Below are positions 10,808 to 20,640 of a stretch of 64,000 nt of DNA, piece after piece. The notes beneath the pieces were generated by a model, which was given only the letters and a program-made list of their open reading frames with translations, did no database searches and was not told the DNA's origin. The number at the start of each line of letters is the position of its first letter. Position 1 is the first letter of the stretch. Source of the stretch: Conchocele bisecta (lineage: Eukaryota; Mollusca; Bivalvia; Lucinida; Thyasiridae); NCBI GenBank assembly GCA_029237695.1, contig CM055279.1, positions 24,927,919 through 24,991,918 on the forward strand, written 5' to 3'. The translations under genes were made by a program, and so were the position numbers.

Positions 10808-11062
10808 TAGTTTAACTCTTTGCATGCTGGGAAACTTGTGGGCTATAAATAGTTAAAAACTAGCGGACAAGAATTCATCATATTCTCTTGTATTTCTCCC
10901 CGTAAATATCATGAATATGTCTTGGAATTTCATTAGAATTGAGTCCTGAGGACTCAATTCTAATGAAATTTCAAGACATATTTACACAGAGAAATAACAC
11001 ATATACATGCACTCCTAATTCGTTTGGCGGATATTTTCGTCGCTAGCATGCAAAGAGTTAAT
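10808..11062. repeat. MITE family K with a long central palindrome
   Basis: The ends are AGTTTAACTCTTTGCATGC and GCATGCAAAGAGTTAA. At the centre (about 10916-10986) is a near-perfect palindrome around GAGTCCTGAGGACTC. Its arms share CATTTCATTAGAATTG with family E, so the two families share a core. Confidence 0.75.
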
Positions 11063-11275
11063 TACAAATTCTGTTTATGATTGTTGCTAGTGATTGATGT
11101 AACAAAGCAAAATTATCACAGCAACTGTATTCTGCATTTCGCTGAAGTTTTCAAGAGATTATTTGGAGCATTTTTTCATTTATCAGATGAATTACATGTA
11201 TGTGAACTCTACAAAACGTGATTTGATCAATTGCAAGTGATCACAGAAATGCTAGGAACCGTGTAGATTGTTTTG

Positions 11276-11670
11276 CAGAGCTCCAGATAAGCTACGTATT
11301 TAAATACCCAATTAAAATTGCCAAAAACCCAATGGAAATCAGAAGTAGCGAGTATCAAAAAGCAATAAAAATGTTGTGGTACCTTTACCATGCTGCCGAA
11401 AACAATAAACAGACCACAAATATAGCATATTTTTTCTTATTTTCCATGAAAACACATCTTGGTATTTCATTAGAATTGTCTCCAAGGAGACAATTCTAAT
11501 GAAATGCCAAGACATGTTTTCATTTCGAAACAAACTATTAAATAATTGCTGTTTGTTGATGTGTAAACAGTAGTTTGTCAGATTATATTTTACCCAATTA
11601 AATTTTTGAAATACCCAATTGCTTCAGAAATGATTGAGTGACAAAACTCAATTCCTTATCTGGAGCCCTG
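11276..11670. repeat. MITE family E, copy 3, with a 6-bp target-site duplication
   Basis: A full copy from CAGAGCTCCAGATAAG to CTTATCTGGAGCCCTG. The flanks are GTTTTG at 11270-11275 and again at 11671-11676, suggesting a 6-bp target-site duplication. Confidence 0.85.
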
Positions 11671-12092
11671 GTTTTGTTTAAAATATTAAAGATACTGCGT
11701 CTCGGATATGCACAGAAAGTGATGAAATGGAATAATAAAAAAAATCAGCTTTAATCGTAGATTTTTATCGTATTTCTGAACCGTATTGTACATACGAGTC
11801 GTCAGAAAAAATAATTGGGATTAGTGAAAAACAAATTGACTTTACAAAAAAAAACAACATGTAGTTTTCAACTAAATTTGATTTATATTACTTAAACCAG
11901 TTTCTATAAAGAAACATTTCAACATGTCTATAGTGTGACCATTTCAAAACAAACCACCCTTATATTTCCCTCGGTTGTTACAGTTTCTTGGATATAACTG
12001 TTACTGTTTAGAAGTTGATCAAATAAAATGTACATCATCTGAGACGCAGTGTCTTTGATCAACATGAGGAAAACACAATTTGGCATATACAT

Positions 12093-12400
12093 GTACAAGG
12101 TGTATGATCACGTGGTTACAACAACAACAACAATTACTGAAACATCCAGAAGCGCCTCGGATTTATTATTTTTTATTATACTGAATTTATTACATTATCA
12201 CAGCCAATTTGGCTGTGATAATGTAATAAATTCAGTTTAATAATTCTGCATACTTTTAATCATGAAATATATGCATTTGTTAGTTCTATATGAAATAATG
12301 CATTTCAGGAAAAATAAATGATTACTCCCTCAAAGTATACTTTGCTAGTAAAGTCTACTTTGCAATGTTGATGAAATAGGCTACTGGTCAGCGTAGATCA
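12093..12400. repeat. Family R left end fused to a family G MITE
   Basis: The first 60 bases are the left end of family R (GTATGATCACGTGG, then CAACAACAACAA). From about 12163 the sequence is a family G element with its central palindrome of ACATTATCACAGCCAA and its complement (12189-12236), and the right end of G near 12383. This is a nested or recombined composite. Confidence 0.75.
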
Positions 12401-12421
12401 TGGTCAACCACATGCAGTAGC

Positions 12422-12790
12422 AAGGTGTATGATCACGTGGTACTAACAACAACAACAAGTACTGAAACTTCCAGAATCCATCCGATTGAAAGTACGTATT
12501 CTTTTATATTGTCCTTATTATATTACGGATTTGATGAAATATGGCGCATCAAACGTGTCTTGTTAAACTGCATTTGGTGGTTCTGTCGATTTTTGCGAAA
12601 AAACAACATAACTTACTATGTACCGAAATCCCGAGACCAGCAAATGCAGCTCATTTGCAGCGTTTGCTGCTTCATATTTCATCAAAATCCGTCGCATATT
12701 AAGGAAAATATCAAATAATACTTACTTTGGAGTGAGCGCGCTTTAACCACTGTCAGCCATTGGTGTTGTTGTAACCATGTGATCTGATCA
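12422..12790. repeat. MITE family R, copy 1
   Basis: Left end GGTGTATGATCACGTGGT followed by CAACAACAACAA. The right end, read in reverse, is the same but degraded. The E-box palindrome CACGTG sits in the terminal repeat. Other copies lie at 38924-39334, 40142-40565, 41128-41396 (core deleted) and 59827-60226. Confidence 0.8.
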
Positions 12791-12894
12791 ATTTTTCATC
12801 AATGATACACTCGGTTAAATCCACCGTGGTTCTAAATATAGCCCTTTGCAAACCATACAATTCACTCCACTATAACATGGACACTATTCTAGCT

Positions 12895-13144
12895 TTTGAG
12901 ACCGTCAGAATGTACAGTTGGCCAACGTTTTCAGCAAACCAAGCACTGATAATGCTGATTCACTACATTTCTTGACACTTTCGGAATATGCAATTTTTTT
13001 CTTATTTCTCAATGAAAGTATATGTTGTGACCACTCATTTGAACCGTCTCGACGAGACGGTTCAAATGGTGGTCGCGACATATACTTCCGGTGAGAAAGA
13101 AAGTATTTAGAAGTGTTAACATCAGGAAAATGATGCATCCTCAG
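12895..13144. repeat. Foldback family L, copy 1
   Basis: The central hairpin TTTGAACCGTCTCGACGAGA continues into a mirrored arm, flanked by AGTATATGTTGTGACCACTC and its near-complement. A second copy of the core lies at about 13560-13640. Confidence 0.7.
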
Positions 13145-13491
13145 CAGAGCTCCAGATAAGGTCTGTATTTGCGTATTTTAGGGACTTTTTTAGCAGAATA
13201 CGCATTGATTATCAAAAGTGGGAGTACAAAATACTCACAGCAATGTGACAATACACATTGACTTTCAAATTGAGTCGTGAAAATACAGCAATAAAGTTGA
13301 AAATTTACCTTTATAACGACAAAACGCAAACAGTGATCAAATAAGTGAATTTTTTAATTTGCTTTATTTCTTATAATTAGTTCCCTATTTAACAAGAAAA
13401 TCAATAATACATTTGTAAAAGTCAATTACGCATTGAATTTGAAATCTCTGGCTATAATACTCTTTAGATACAAAACTTATCTGGAGCTCTG
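13145..13491. repeat. MITE related to family E, CAGAGCTCCAGATAAG termini
   Basis: The ends are CAGAGCTCCAGATAAG and CTTATCTGGAGCTCTG. The flanking hexamers CCTCAG and CATCAG differ by one base, compatible with a 6-bp target-site duplication. The interior differs from family E, so this is a sister family with the same ends. Confidence 0.75.
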
Positions 13492-13559
13492 CATCAGAAT
13501 GTAAATTTCCTAAAGAATGAGCTAATTTGGCACTGTGCACGAAATCTAACATGCCCAAT

Positions 13560-13640
13560 ATTGGTGCCCAGGACCACTCATTTGAACTGTCTCAGCGAGA
13601 TGGTTCAAATGGTGGTCACAACATGTACTTCCGCACAGAA
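13560..13640. repeat. Foldback family L, core copy 2
   Basis: Repeats the 13040-13090 hairpin (CACTCATTTGAACTGTCTC and its complement) with a few changes. Confidence 0.65.
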
Positions 13641-13673
13641 TAAATAAAATATTTAGTAAGTTTCATCAGTAAA

Positions 13674-13909
13674 ATGTGGCCATGACCGGAGAAAAGAGGT
13701 TTTATGGGTTTTTGTGACCAGTGTAGATCCCGATCAGCCTGTGCATCCGCAGTCTGATAAGGCACTGTTCGCCAGTTCCATCAATGAAACACCCCTCATG
13801 CTTCTATCAAGCGATATAGATCATTGTCAGGCTACAGGAGTGCGCTATTTGATCAGGAGCTACACTGGTCACAAGTCCCACAAGCCAATTTCTCCAGCCA
13901 CAGCCACAA
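13674..13909. repeat. MITE family B, copy 3
   Basis: The ends are TGTGGCCATGACCGGAGAAA and TTTCTCCAGCCACAGCCACA. It lies in the 3' flank of ICMT, ending about 65 bases from the stop codon. Confidence 0.85.
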
Positions 13910-13973
13910 ATGTGGTATCCTGGGAATGTAATTACCAAATAATTGGTTAATTTGGCACAGTGTAATATAACTA

Positions 13974-14156
13974 TCACGGACTATACTGGTACCCATGTAT
14001 AAAAGGCAGCCCTGTGCCAACACGTTTCTGGTAGGTGAGATAGTCTTTGCCAAAGAAGTTCAACAGGCATATCTCCTCGTCAAAAATCCTTTCTCGGAAA
14101 AATCTCCACGAGGCCACGGTATAGCCAACAAGACACACTGGGTTGCATAAAATCAC
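13974..14156 (-). CDS. ICMT: ICMT last exon: isoprenylcysteine carboxyl methyltransferase, C-terminal part
   Basis: Protein-S-isoprenylcysteine O-methyltransferase is an ER membrane enzyme. It uses S-adenosylmethionine to methylate the C-terminal prenylcysteine of CaaX proteins such as Ras, after prenylation and cleavage. This exon encodes 60 residues starting VILCNPVCLVGYTVASWRFF and holding the family's conserved tail: RFFRER, then DEEICLLNFFG, YLTYQKRV and GTGLPFIHG, followed by a TGA. The family's C-terminal catalytic and cofactor-binding region lies here. The acceptor is TTTTTCAG directly before GTG, in phase 0, matching the donor of the 16369-16586 exon. A decayed copy of the start of this exon lies upstream in the same intron (15935-16056). 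Confidence 0.93.
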   Translation of the reverse strand: MILCNPVCLVGYTVASWRFFRERIFDEEICLLNFFGKDYLTYQKRVGTGLPFIHGYQYSP

Positions 14157-14472
14157 CTGAAAAATAGAAATAGAAACTGTTTGAAAATGTGTAAGTCATA
14201 TGAAAACAGTTCTTTCAGAAACTAAACATATCCATACATACAAATAGTTAACCCTTATACCGCTACTCACAACAATTGTCATCTGCTGTTGTTTTTATAT
14301 CTTGCCTTATTTCTCAATAAAAACATGTTTTGACAGCACTTCAGAATCATTTCCAACGGAAATGATTTTGAAGTGCTGTCAAAGCATGTTGTAAATTATT
14401 CTAAAGTGCTGTCAAAGCATGTTTTTGATGATAAAAATGGAAAATAGAAAATAACAGCCGACGACAAAAAAA

Positions 14473-15855
14473 CTAGATTGGTCAGTAAGCGAGGCTTACG
14501 GAATACCCCCCGCGTGGGCCAGGTACCCCTGAAATATGTAAAAATTTCCAAGTGTGTGGGCTTGTGACCTTGACTCTGGGATTAGCGCGAGCGGCATGAA
14601 CGTGAATTTGTCACAGGGTGGTAGAGGTCCATTGGAGCAATGAGTGTGTGAAATGTGAAGCAGATCCGAGCAAGGAAATAGAAGTTATAACCGATTTCTC
14701 TGATGTTAAGTTTTGTAAAGAGACTACCGTATAACCTCGAATTAACGCCCCCGGAGGCGTTACATTTTACAAAAGGGGGGGGGGGGGCGTTTATTAGCCA
14801 GTAAAAAAATAAAATAAAAAATTTACAAAGGACCGCCAATTTCAAACACAAATAAGGATATAAGGATTATTTGTGTTTGAAATTGGCGGTCATTGGTAAA
14901 TGTTTTTATTTTTTTTTATTTGGGGGGGGGGGGGGGCGTTTATTAGGAGGGGGGGCGTGAATTCGAGGTTATACGGTATGTATGTGACGTTGACCTCGAG
15001 ATCAGCGGGGATTTGTCACAGCATATGAAATATTAAGAATTTTCAATGAAAGAAATAGAAGTTATAACATATTTCTCTGATGTTAAGTTTTGTAAAGAGA
15101 CTAAGTATGTGACCTTGACCTTGGGATCAGCGGGGGTTGGACAGTCGTAGATTTGTCACAGCATGATAGTATAAGCTTAGAGGAATGCACAAGTGAAATA
15201 ATAAGAATTTTCAATGAAGGAAATAGAAGTTATAACTTATTTCTCTGATGTTAAGTTTTGTAAAGAGACTAAGTATTTGACCTTGACATTGGGATCAGCG
15301 GGGGTTGGACGGTCATGGATTTGGCACAGCATGGTATTAGAGCCTTACAGGAATGCATGTGTGAAATATTAAGAATTTTAGATGAAGGAAATAGAAGTTA
15401 GAACAATATTTCTCTGATGTTAAGTTTTGTAAAGAGACTAAGTATTTGACCTTGACCTTGGGATCAGCGGGGGTTGGACGGTCGTGGATTTGGCACAGCA
15501 TTGTAGTAGAGCCTTACAGGAAATGCATGTGTGAAATATTAGGCATTTTAGATGAAGGAAATAGAAGTTATAACAATATTTCTCTGATGTTAAGTTTTGT
15601 AAAGAGACTAAGTATTTGACCTTGACCTTGGGATCTGCGGGGGTTGGACGGTCGTGGATTTTGCACAGCATGGTAGTAGAGCCTTACAGGAATGCATGTG
15701 TGAAATATCAAGCATTTCAGATGAAGGAAATAGAAGTTATAACAATATTTCTCTGATGTTAAGTTTACGGACACACAGACGGACGCACGGACGGCCGGAC
15801 GCACGGACAACCTGACTCCAGTATACCCCCCCACAACTCGTTGCGGGGGGTATAA
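14473..15855. repeat. Tandem array of about 169-bp units inside family F
   Basis: About five units are marked by TAAGTTTTGTAAAGAGACTA at roughly 14704, 15081, 15250, 15418 and 15588, each with GACCTTGACCTTGGGATCAG and TTGGACGGTCGTGGATTT blocks. The right end is a run of ACGGACGCACGGACGG-type repeats followed by CCCCCCACAACTCG, then the mirror CGAG-like TTGCGGGGGG. Minus-strand frames here (for example 15438-15834) repeat with the unit and are not genes. Confidence 0.85.
14727..14981. repeat. G-rich foldback element nested in the tandem array
   Basis: The ends are CCGTATAACCTCGAATT and ATTCGAGGTTATACGG, inserted at a TA dinucleotide in the unit. Inside are G-tracts of 13-16 bases (about 14776 and 14924) and a perfect inner hairpin on CCGCCAATTTCAAACACAAA (14833-14890). 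The G-tracts are candidate G-quadruplex sequence and likely assembly error sites. Confidence 0.85.
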
Positions 15856-15934
15856 TAAGATAGCAGTCTAAGGGTTAATCAATCTATGTTGCTACAGCAA
15901 GTCCGTAGATATATTTGGAAATGTGTGTGAAACT

Positions 15935-16056
15935 ATATGTGCACGCAGTTGTTGGTTGCACTGGAATGTACGGTCACAAAGATGCCATGAGGCCACGGTA
16001 TAGCCAACTAGGCACACCGGGTTGCATAAAATCACCTGAAAAATAGATATAGAGGA
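15935..16056 (-). pseudogene. Partial duplicate of the ICMT last exon
   Basis: On the minus strand, an intact TTTTTCAG acceptor is followed by codons for VILCNPVCLVGYTVASW, identical in protein to the true last exon. It then diverges (HLCDRTFQ) and ends at a TAG near 15894. The shared block is about 75 bases (15991-16064 against 14113-14186) and includes the intronic flank. If spliced in, it would give a protein lacking the RFFRER...DEEI...GLPFI tail and therefore probably inactive. It is most simply a decayed tandem exon duplication; an alternative terminal exon is possible. Confidence 0.75.
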
Positions 16057-16139
16057 TCTCAAAACGAGTTTCCATTTGATATGAGATTTATGAAACGAGT
16101 AACACACAATTTATGCACCGAGCGTCTGGCGAGGTGCAT

Positions 16140-16330
16140 GAAATTGCTGACGAGAGAGGAGGCTTTTGTAGAGGTGACCGACTGTTGAAAAGAGGTGGCT
16201 ACTGTGGAGAGGTAGCTGTTGTAGAGAGGTGGCTATTGTAGAGAGGAGGCTGTTGTAGAGGTGACCGACTGTTGTAGAGAGGTGGCTACTGTGGAGAGGT
16301 AGCTGTTGTATAGAGGTGGCTGTAGAATAC
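16140..16330. repeat. Minisatellite of GGTGGCTGTTGTAGAGA-type units in the ICMT intron
   Basis: About 10 imperfect units of 17-21 bases (variants GAGGTAGCTGTTGTAGA, GAGGAGGCTGTTGTAGA) lie just 3' of the middle ICMT exon. The same motif recurs on the other side of that exon at 16650-16812. Minus-strand frames that read through exon and array (16111-16674) are an artefact past the donor. Confidence 0.8.
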
Positions 16331-16368
16331 AGATCACTCAAGAAAGTTTTGTTAAATTTTGTAAATAC

Positions 16369-16586
16369 CTGTGTTCCTATGCTCCATAGAAACCAGCCAA
16401 CGTACGCCGGATGTCGACACAGCGAGTAAACCCCATGCGTGATTAGCTGATGATCATGTTGCTTCACAAACTGGATATAATGGTTAAAGTTTGTACTCGC
16501 GGTGAACATGCTGGCTTTCCGTAACACCTCCCCAACTAGGACAAGCAGAAGGCCGCATATACTGATTACTCGTAACTGCTTTAAGT
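16369..16586 (-). CDS. ICMT: ICMT middle exon: transmembrane and SAM-binding region
   Basis: The exon is 218 bases and encodes DLKQLRVISICGLLLVLVGE, then VLRKASMFTASTNFNHYIQF, and ends HGVYSLCRHPAYVGWFLWSIGTQ. The motif GVYSLCRHPAYVGW is the family signature (G-x-Y-x-x-x-R-H-P-x-Y-x-G-W), part of the cofactor and substrate site. The acceptor is TACTTTCAG and the donor CAG|GTATTT; phase 1 in, phase 0 out. The preceding leucine- and valine-rich stretch is a membrane segment. It is flanked on both sides by GGTGGCTGTTGTAGAGA minisatellites. Confidence 0.93.
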
Positions 16587-16649
16587 CTGAAAGTAAATGA
16601 AGACGACTCGGTGGGTAGAGTATCTCAAGTGAATCTGATATTTTGTCCA

Positions 16650-16812
16650 TTTGCAACCCCTCTACAACAGCCACCCATGGGAATACACAAAAGTGGCTGT
16701 TGTAGAGGTGGCTGGTGCAAGGAGGTTAAATATATAGTCAATGATCTGTTTGAGATATAAAATAGCGGCTTTTGCAGAAGAGGTTGTTGTAGAGAGGAGG
16801 CCATCTTGGGAG
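16650..16812. repeat. Second patch of TGTTGTAGAGG-type repeats 5' of the ICMT middle exon
   Basis: An inverted pair near 16657-16700 (CCTCTACAACAGCCACCC / GTGGCTGTTGTAGAGG) is followed by further TGTTGTAGAGAGGAGGCC motifs. It resembles the array at 16140-16330. Confidence 0.65.
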
Positions 16813-18268
16813 GTCGCATTAAGTCGCATTTTTTGTATCCCAGAAAGCCCTTGCGTCTTATAAATACATGTAGATACATGAGCATTTTTTTCCACCCGAA
16901 ATATTGACATAAACGACCAAAAAAAAAAAAAAAAAAAAAATGCGTTCCTATATTTGTTGTTGTTGTTAGTCTTTGGGGTAAAATCCGGTATTGGAATATT
17001 GGATTCGTATTGTAAACAGTTCGCGCCTTACTCGCGCCTTACTCGTTCCGGCCCTGTGTCACATTCGGTACACAATTTCTATACCGAAGGCGAACAGTGT
17101 ATACCAAGATCAGATCCAGTTTGCTGATTTAGCCTATTTTTAAAATGGCATGTTCGTACCCTAACCAGTTCGCCCCATATTCATTACGGCCCTGTAGCGG
17201 GAACACGTAATTGACTGAATTTCCGAGTTAATGGTCTATACATTTATTATTGGGAATGCACATTGATTTACAAGCTGATCTGTGTCTACAATATGTACAG
17301 TGGGCTTTGATTATAGACAAGAAGGGTTTCCCATGTGTTGACAATGTGTAATTTGCAGTGTTTGCCAGTTATTTTGAAAGGTGAGAAACTGAGAACTGCC
17401 TTATTGCCACCTTTAATCTCAGTCGTGTCAAACGTCAATTACTAAATTTTCGGCACAAGCCATTTCTCGTGTGAAGTGGTCAGATTTGTTTTCTTAGTGA
17501 GAAATGAGTCATATTCTGATTAGGTGTTGACATTGAGAAGATTTTCTCAAACTGACGGTAGGATTAAATACCACCGAAAATTCTTGTTTTCTCATATCGC
17601 ATTTTTAACATATTGTCAAACTTGCACAAACGGCACTTTTTAGAGCCATTTAACCGTATTGCTGTTGCACAATAATGTCACAAAATCAGAATGGGAAGAA
17701 TCAGAGCATCGTACACGGCGAAGGAGAAACTGGAAATTGGTCCGAAACTTCCAGGGTACGAAAAATAAATAAAAAACAGCGCGGGGAATTAGTATTAAAT
17801 AACAACAACAACAACTTGGCGATTAATTGTATTGGTCCGAAACGTCCAGGGTACGAAGCTTGTGAGTGACCAAAAGAACAGCGCCTGGTAGTATTTATAA
17901 ACAACAACAACTACAACTCTGCGATTATTTTTTTTGTTTCATTTTTTTTTTAGAAAATTGAGGGCGTCTTATAGCCCCATGTAGACATTTTCCCCCAGAT
18001 TTTGGAGTGAAAATAGGGGTGCGACATATGCATGATTGCGACTTATAATCGCAAGAATATGGTATTTCTAAATATCTCACAAAAAGTGAAAGCTGGCACA
18101 TGGTTAGCATATTAATTGACCCAACTTATACGCCAAACATATATTTATTAAACTTGTTAACAGTTAAACTGAATTAGAAACTCGGTATAGCCTCGTCATG
18201 AAATCAGTAAACCTGTTTGATAAATATCATATTAAATCATCACTCATGTCAGATCCTTTATGTATCAC
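16813..18268. other. Intronic stretch, mostly unrecognised
   Basis: Holds a 20-base A run (about 16920-16940) and a two-unit repeat of about 98 bases (17735-17832 and 17833-17930) sharing TTGGTCCGAAAC, CCAGGGTACGAA and an AACAACAACAAC run. No exon is supported. A 65-codon plus frame at 17675 overlaps the two-unit repeat and is probably chance. Confidence 0.45.
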
Positions 18269-18659
18269 CAGGGCTCCAGATAAGGAATTAGTAATTGAGT
18301 ATTTTCACTCCATCATTTCTGAAGCAATTGGGCATTTCAACATTTTAATTGGGTAAAATAAAATCAGACTACTGTTTACACATCAACAGACAGCAATTAT
18401 TGAATAGCTTGCTTCGAAATGAAAACATGTCTTGGTATTTCATTAGAATTATCTCAATGAGACAATTATAATGAAATAACAAGATGTGTTTTCATGGAAA
18501 ATAAGAAATATATGCTATATTTGTGGTCTGTTTATTGTTTTCTGCACAAAATTTACCACAAAATTGTTATTGCTTTTTGATACTCGCTACTTCTGATTTC
18601 AATTAGTTTCTTGGCAATTTTAATTGGGTATTTACGCAAATACGCAGCTTATCTGGAGA
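18269..18659. repeat. MITE family E, copy 4, in the ICMT intron
   Basis: Left end CAGGGCTCCAGATAAGG; the right end has decayed to CTTATCTGGAGATTTG. The central palindrome is conserved. Confidence 0.85.
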
Positions 18660-18891
18660 TTTGAGTCAGTACCTATTCTGCAAAGCTTATTACCTGATAA
18701 ATATGCAAATGCGACCATAAAAGAAAACATGTTAAAGGTAGATGTCCACACAGTAGGCGTAAAATGTTCTTTATATAAAAAATGGTCATACATTACAGGT
18801 ATATGATTGTTGATGAACGGTCGCAAATTATTTCCATATGTATTCCTATGCCAGTAGTAAAGGAGTGTATTAGAAATAGGTTAACCTTATT

Positions 18892-19043
18892 GTAATTTTG
18901 AAATTTGTGACGTATATCAGCAAATGATAGGTCGGAAAACAAGTTTAATGGCTCCGCTAGCGCGTCACCATTAAACAGATTTTCTGACCTATCATTTTCT
19001 GATATATGTTTTCGCTGCAAATTTCAAAATTACAACACAGTTA
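18892..19043. repeat. Foldback family N, copy 1
   Basis: TTGTAATTTTGAAATTTG and ATGATAGGTCGGAAAA on the left pair with their complements on the right (CTGACCTATCATTTTC, CAAATTTCAAAATTAC), around GGCTCCGCTAGCGCGTCACC. It stops about 50 bases from the first visible ICMT exon. A single arm recurs near 36952-37036. Confidence 0.8.
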
Positions 19044-19093
19044 ACCCTATATTGACTCTGTATATCATGTATGATCCTGTACGCTTCACATAC

Positions 19094-19352
19094 CTGCGAA
19101 AATAAACCACTCGACTGCAAACTCGGCCCAGCTGCAGATGGCCGCTATCTTGTATTCCGGACTATGATCCATCAGATATGAATCCAGCGACAACGACCGT
19201 GGATTTGTGAGGGCCGTCGTCAGATACTCGGACCAATGAAACAGGGCGAGAAACGTGAGGTACCAGCCGAAATGCGTCCAGGTGACGTCGGCGAAGCTGA
19301 TTAGGACTCCTGTACCGAACGCACACCCTAGAAAGCCGCCTCGCAACGCAAT
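19094..19352 (-). CDS. ICMT: ICMT upstream exon: N-terminal half, membrane segments
   Basis: The exon is 259 bases and encodes 86 residues starting IALRGGFLGCAFGTGVLISF, continuing ADVTWTHFGWYLTFLALFHW, SEYLTTALTNPRSLSLDSYL and ending EFAVEWFIFA. SEYL and NP(R/K)SLSLDS are highly conserved in animal ICMT. The acceptor is TCACACAG, in phase 0; the donor is GCAG|GTATGTG, phase 1, fitting the next exon (split GAC codon). The visible exons total 219 residues plus the stop, against about 284 for human ICMT. Roughly 65-70 N-terminal residues (first membrane segments and start codon) lie on one or more exons above 19352 that I could not find, perhaps outside the window. Confidence 0.92.
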
Positions 19353-19439
19353 CTGTGTGACAAAATAAGAATTGCGAGTTGGCAGAGCTCCAGATAAACT
19401 GTGTGTGATAAGGGTATTGAACCCCTGATTTCAAATTAA

Positions 19440-19695
19440 CCCTTAGACCGCTACATGTATCATATTTTATTTTTGTTCGTCTGCTGTTTATTTTCTATTT
19501 TCAATTTTTTATCATCAAAAACATGCTTTGACAGCATTTTAGAATAATTTACAACATGCTTTGACAGCACTTCAGAATCATTTCCATTGGAAATGATTCT
19601 GAAGTGATGTAAAACCATGTTTTTATTGAGAAATAAGGCAAGATATAAAAGCAACAGCAGGCGACAATTGTTGTGGGTAGCGGTCTAAGGGTTAA
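19440..19695. repeat. MITE family F, uninterrupted copy
   Basis: Ends TTAACCCTTAGACCGCTAC and GTAGCGGTCTAAGGGTTAA. The core pairs CACTTCAGAATCATTTCCA with its complement. It serves as the empty-site reference for the split copy at 14248-15879. Confidence 0.9.
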
Positions 19696-19799
19696 AATCC
19701 GTTAAATGCATATTAAATATTTACAAATGGATTATTGATTTTCTTTTCATTATTAAATTCGGATCAAATGATCAAAAAATAAAACAAATTAAACAACAG

Positions 19800-20640
19800 T
19801 GCCGCAAATCAAAAAATACGCCCGTCGAATATGGGCCAGACAGCGAAGATGCAGAAATGTGACGCTGTCACCAAGGCAAGAAACATTAATGAGAATTTGG
19901 AAGTCTATAGCATTATTTCTTCATCTCGTTGTGCTAAACATGTATACTAATTTAGGCAGAGATAGAAAAGTAGAGTGTAAAGTAGAAATGATAGGGAATT
20001 GGATACAATAAAGTGGAAAAAATGGCTCGGTTAAAAAGGTGATATTTTTGTTAAAAAAAAATTGTTTGGCATAAAAACACCAAGGTGCACATCTTCAATA
20101 TGTGTAGAAGACGTGTGTATAGTTTCAGAACGATCGACTGAATGGTTTCGGAGGAGTTGTGTACACAAACTCTGTACCGTATATAGAATTGTATAGAAAA
20201 ATGTAGAAAAAATGGCTAAGTTATAAAAATGATATTTTTGTTAAAAAAAAAGATTTCGGCATAAAAACACCAAGGTCTTCAATATGTGTAGAAGACGTGT
20301 GCATAGTTTCAAATCGATCGACAGAACGGTTTCAGAGGAGTTGTGTACACAAACTCTGTACCGTATATACATGATATAGAATTGAATAGAAAAATGTAGA
20401 AAAAATGGCTAAGTTAAAAAGGTGATATTTTTGTTTAAATTTTTTTTTTCGGCATAAAAACACCAAGGTGCACATCTTCAATATGTGTAGAAGACGTGTG
20501 TATAGTTTCAGATCGATCGACTGAACGGTTTCAGAGGAGTTGTGTACACAAACTATGCACTTTTTCTGTCAGCCGCCCGCCCGCCCAGCGGTAAAACATA
20601 ATACGTACCGTTTAAAAAAAACGGTCGTATAAAAATTCAC
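19800..20640. repeat. Array of three 190-bp units with a unique flank
   Basis: Units begin near 20011, 20201 and 20395 with AAAAAATGGCTAAGTTA and contain CATAAAAACACCAAGGTG, TGTGTAGAAGACGTGTG and GGAGTTGTGTACACAAAC. The array ends in a CAGCCGCCCGCCCGCCC block. The left flank (19800-19990) also recurs. The whole structure is present in reverse at 34255-35170. Confidence 0.85.

Larger units (their letters stand above)
14248..15879. repeat. MITE family F split by a tandem-repeat insertion, inside the last ICMT intron
   Basis: The outer ends are TTAACCCTTATACCGCTAC and CAGTCTAAGGGTTAA. Compare the uninterrupted copy at 19440-19695, which reads TTAACCCTTAGACCGCTAC to GTAGCGGTCTAAGGGTTAA. Central arms contain TTTGACAGCACTTCAGAATC and its complement. 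The element is broken at about 14473 by the tandem array that runs to about 15855. Decayed relatives lie near 39490-39680 and 50168-50335. Confidence 0.8.

Noticed and set aside
16111..16674. 187-codon minus frame taken as one ORF
   Set aside because: Only 16369-16586 is the ICMT exon; the rest reads through the donor into a minisatellite and past the acceptor.
17675..17869. 65-codon plus frame MSQNQNGKNQSIVHGEGETG with a possible donor
   Set aside because: It runs into a two-unit repeat with AAC runs; no acceptor partner, and no homology I can recognise.
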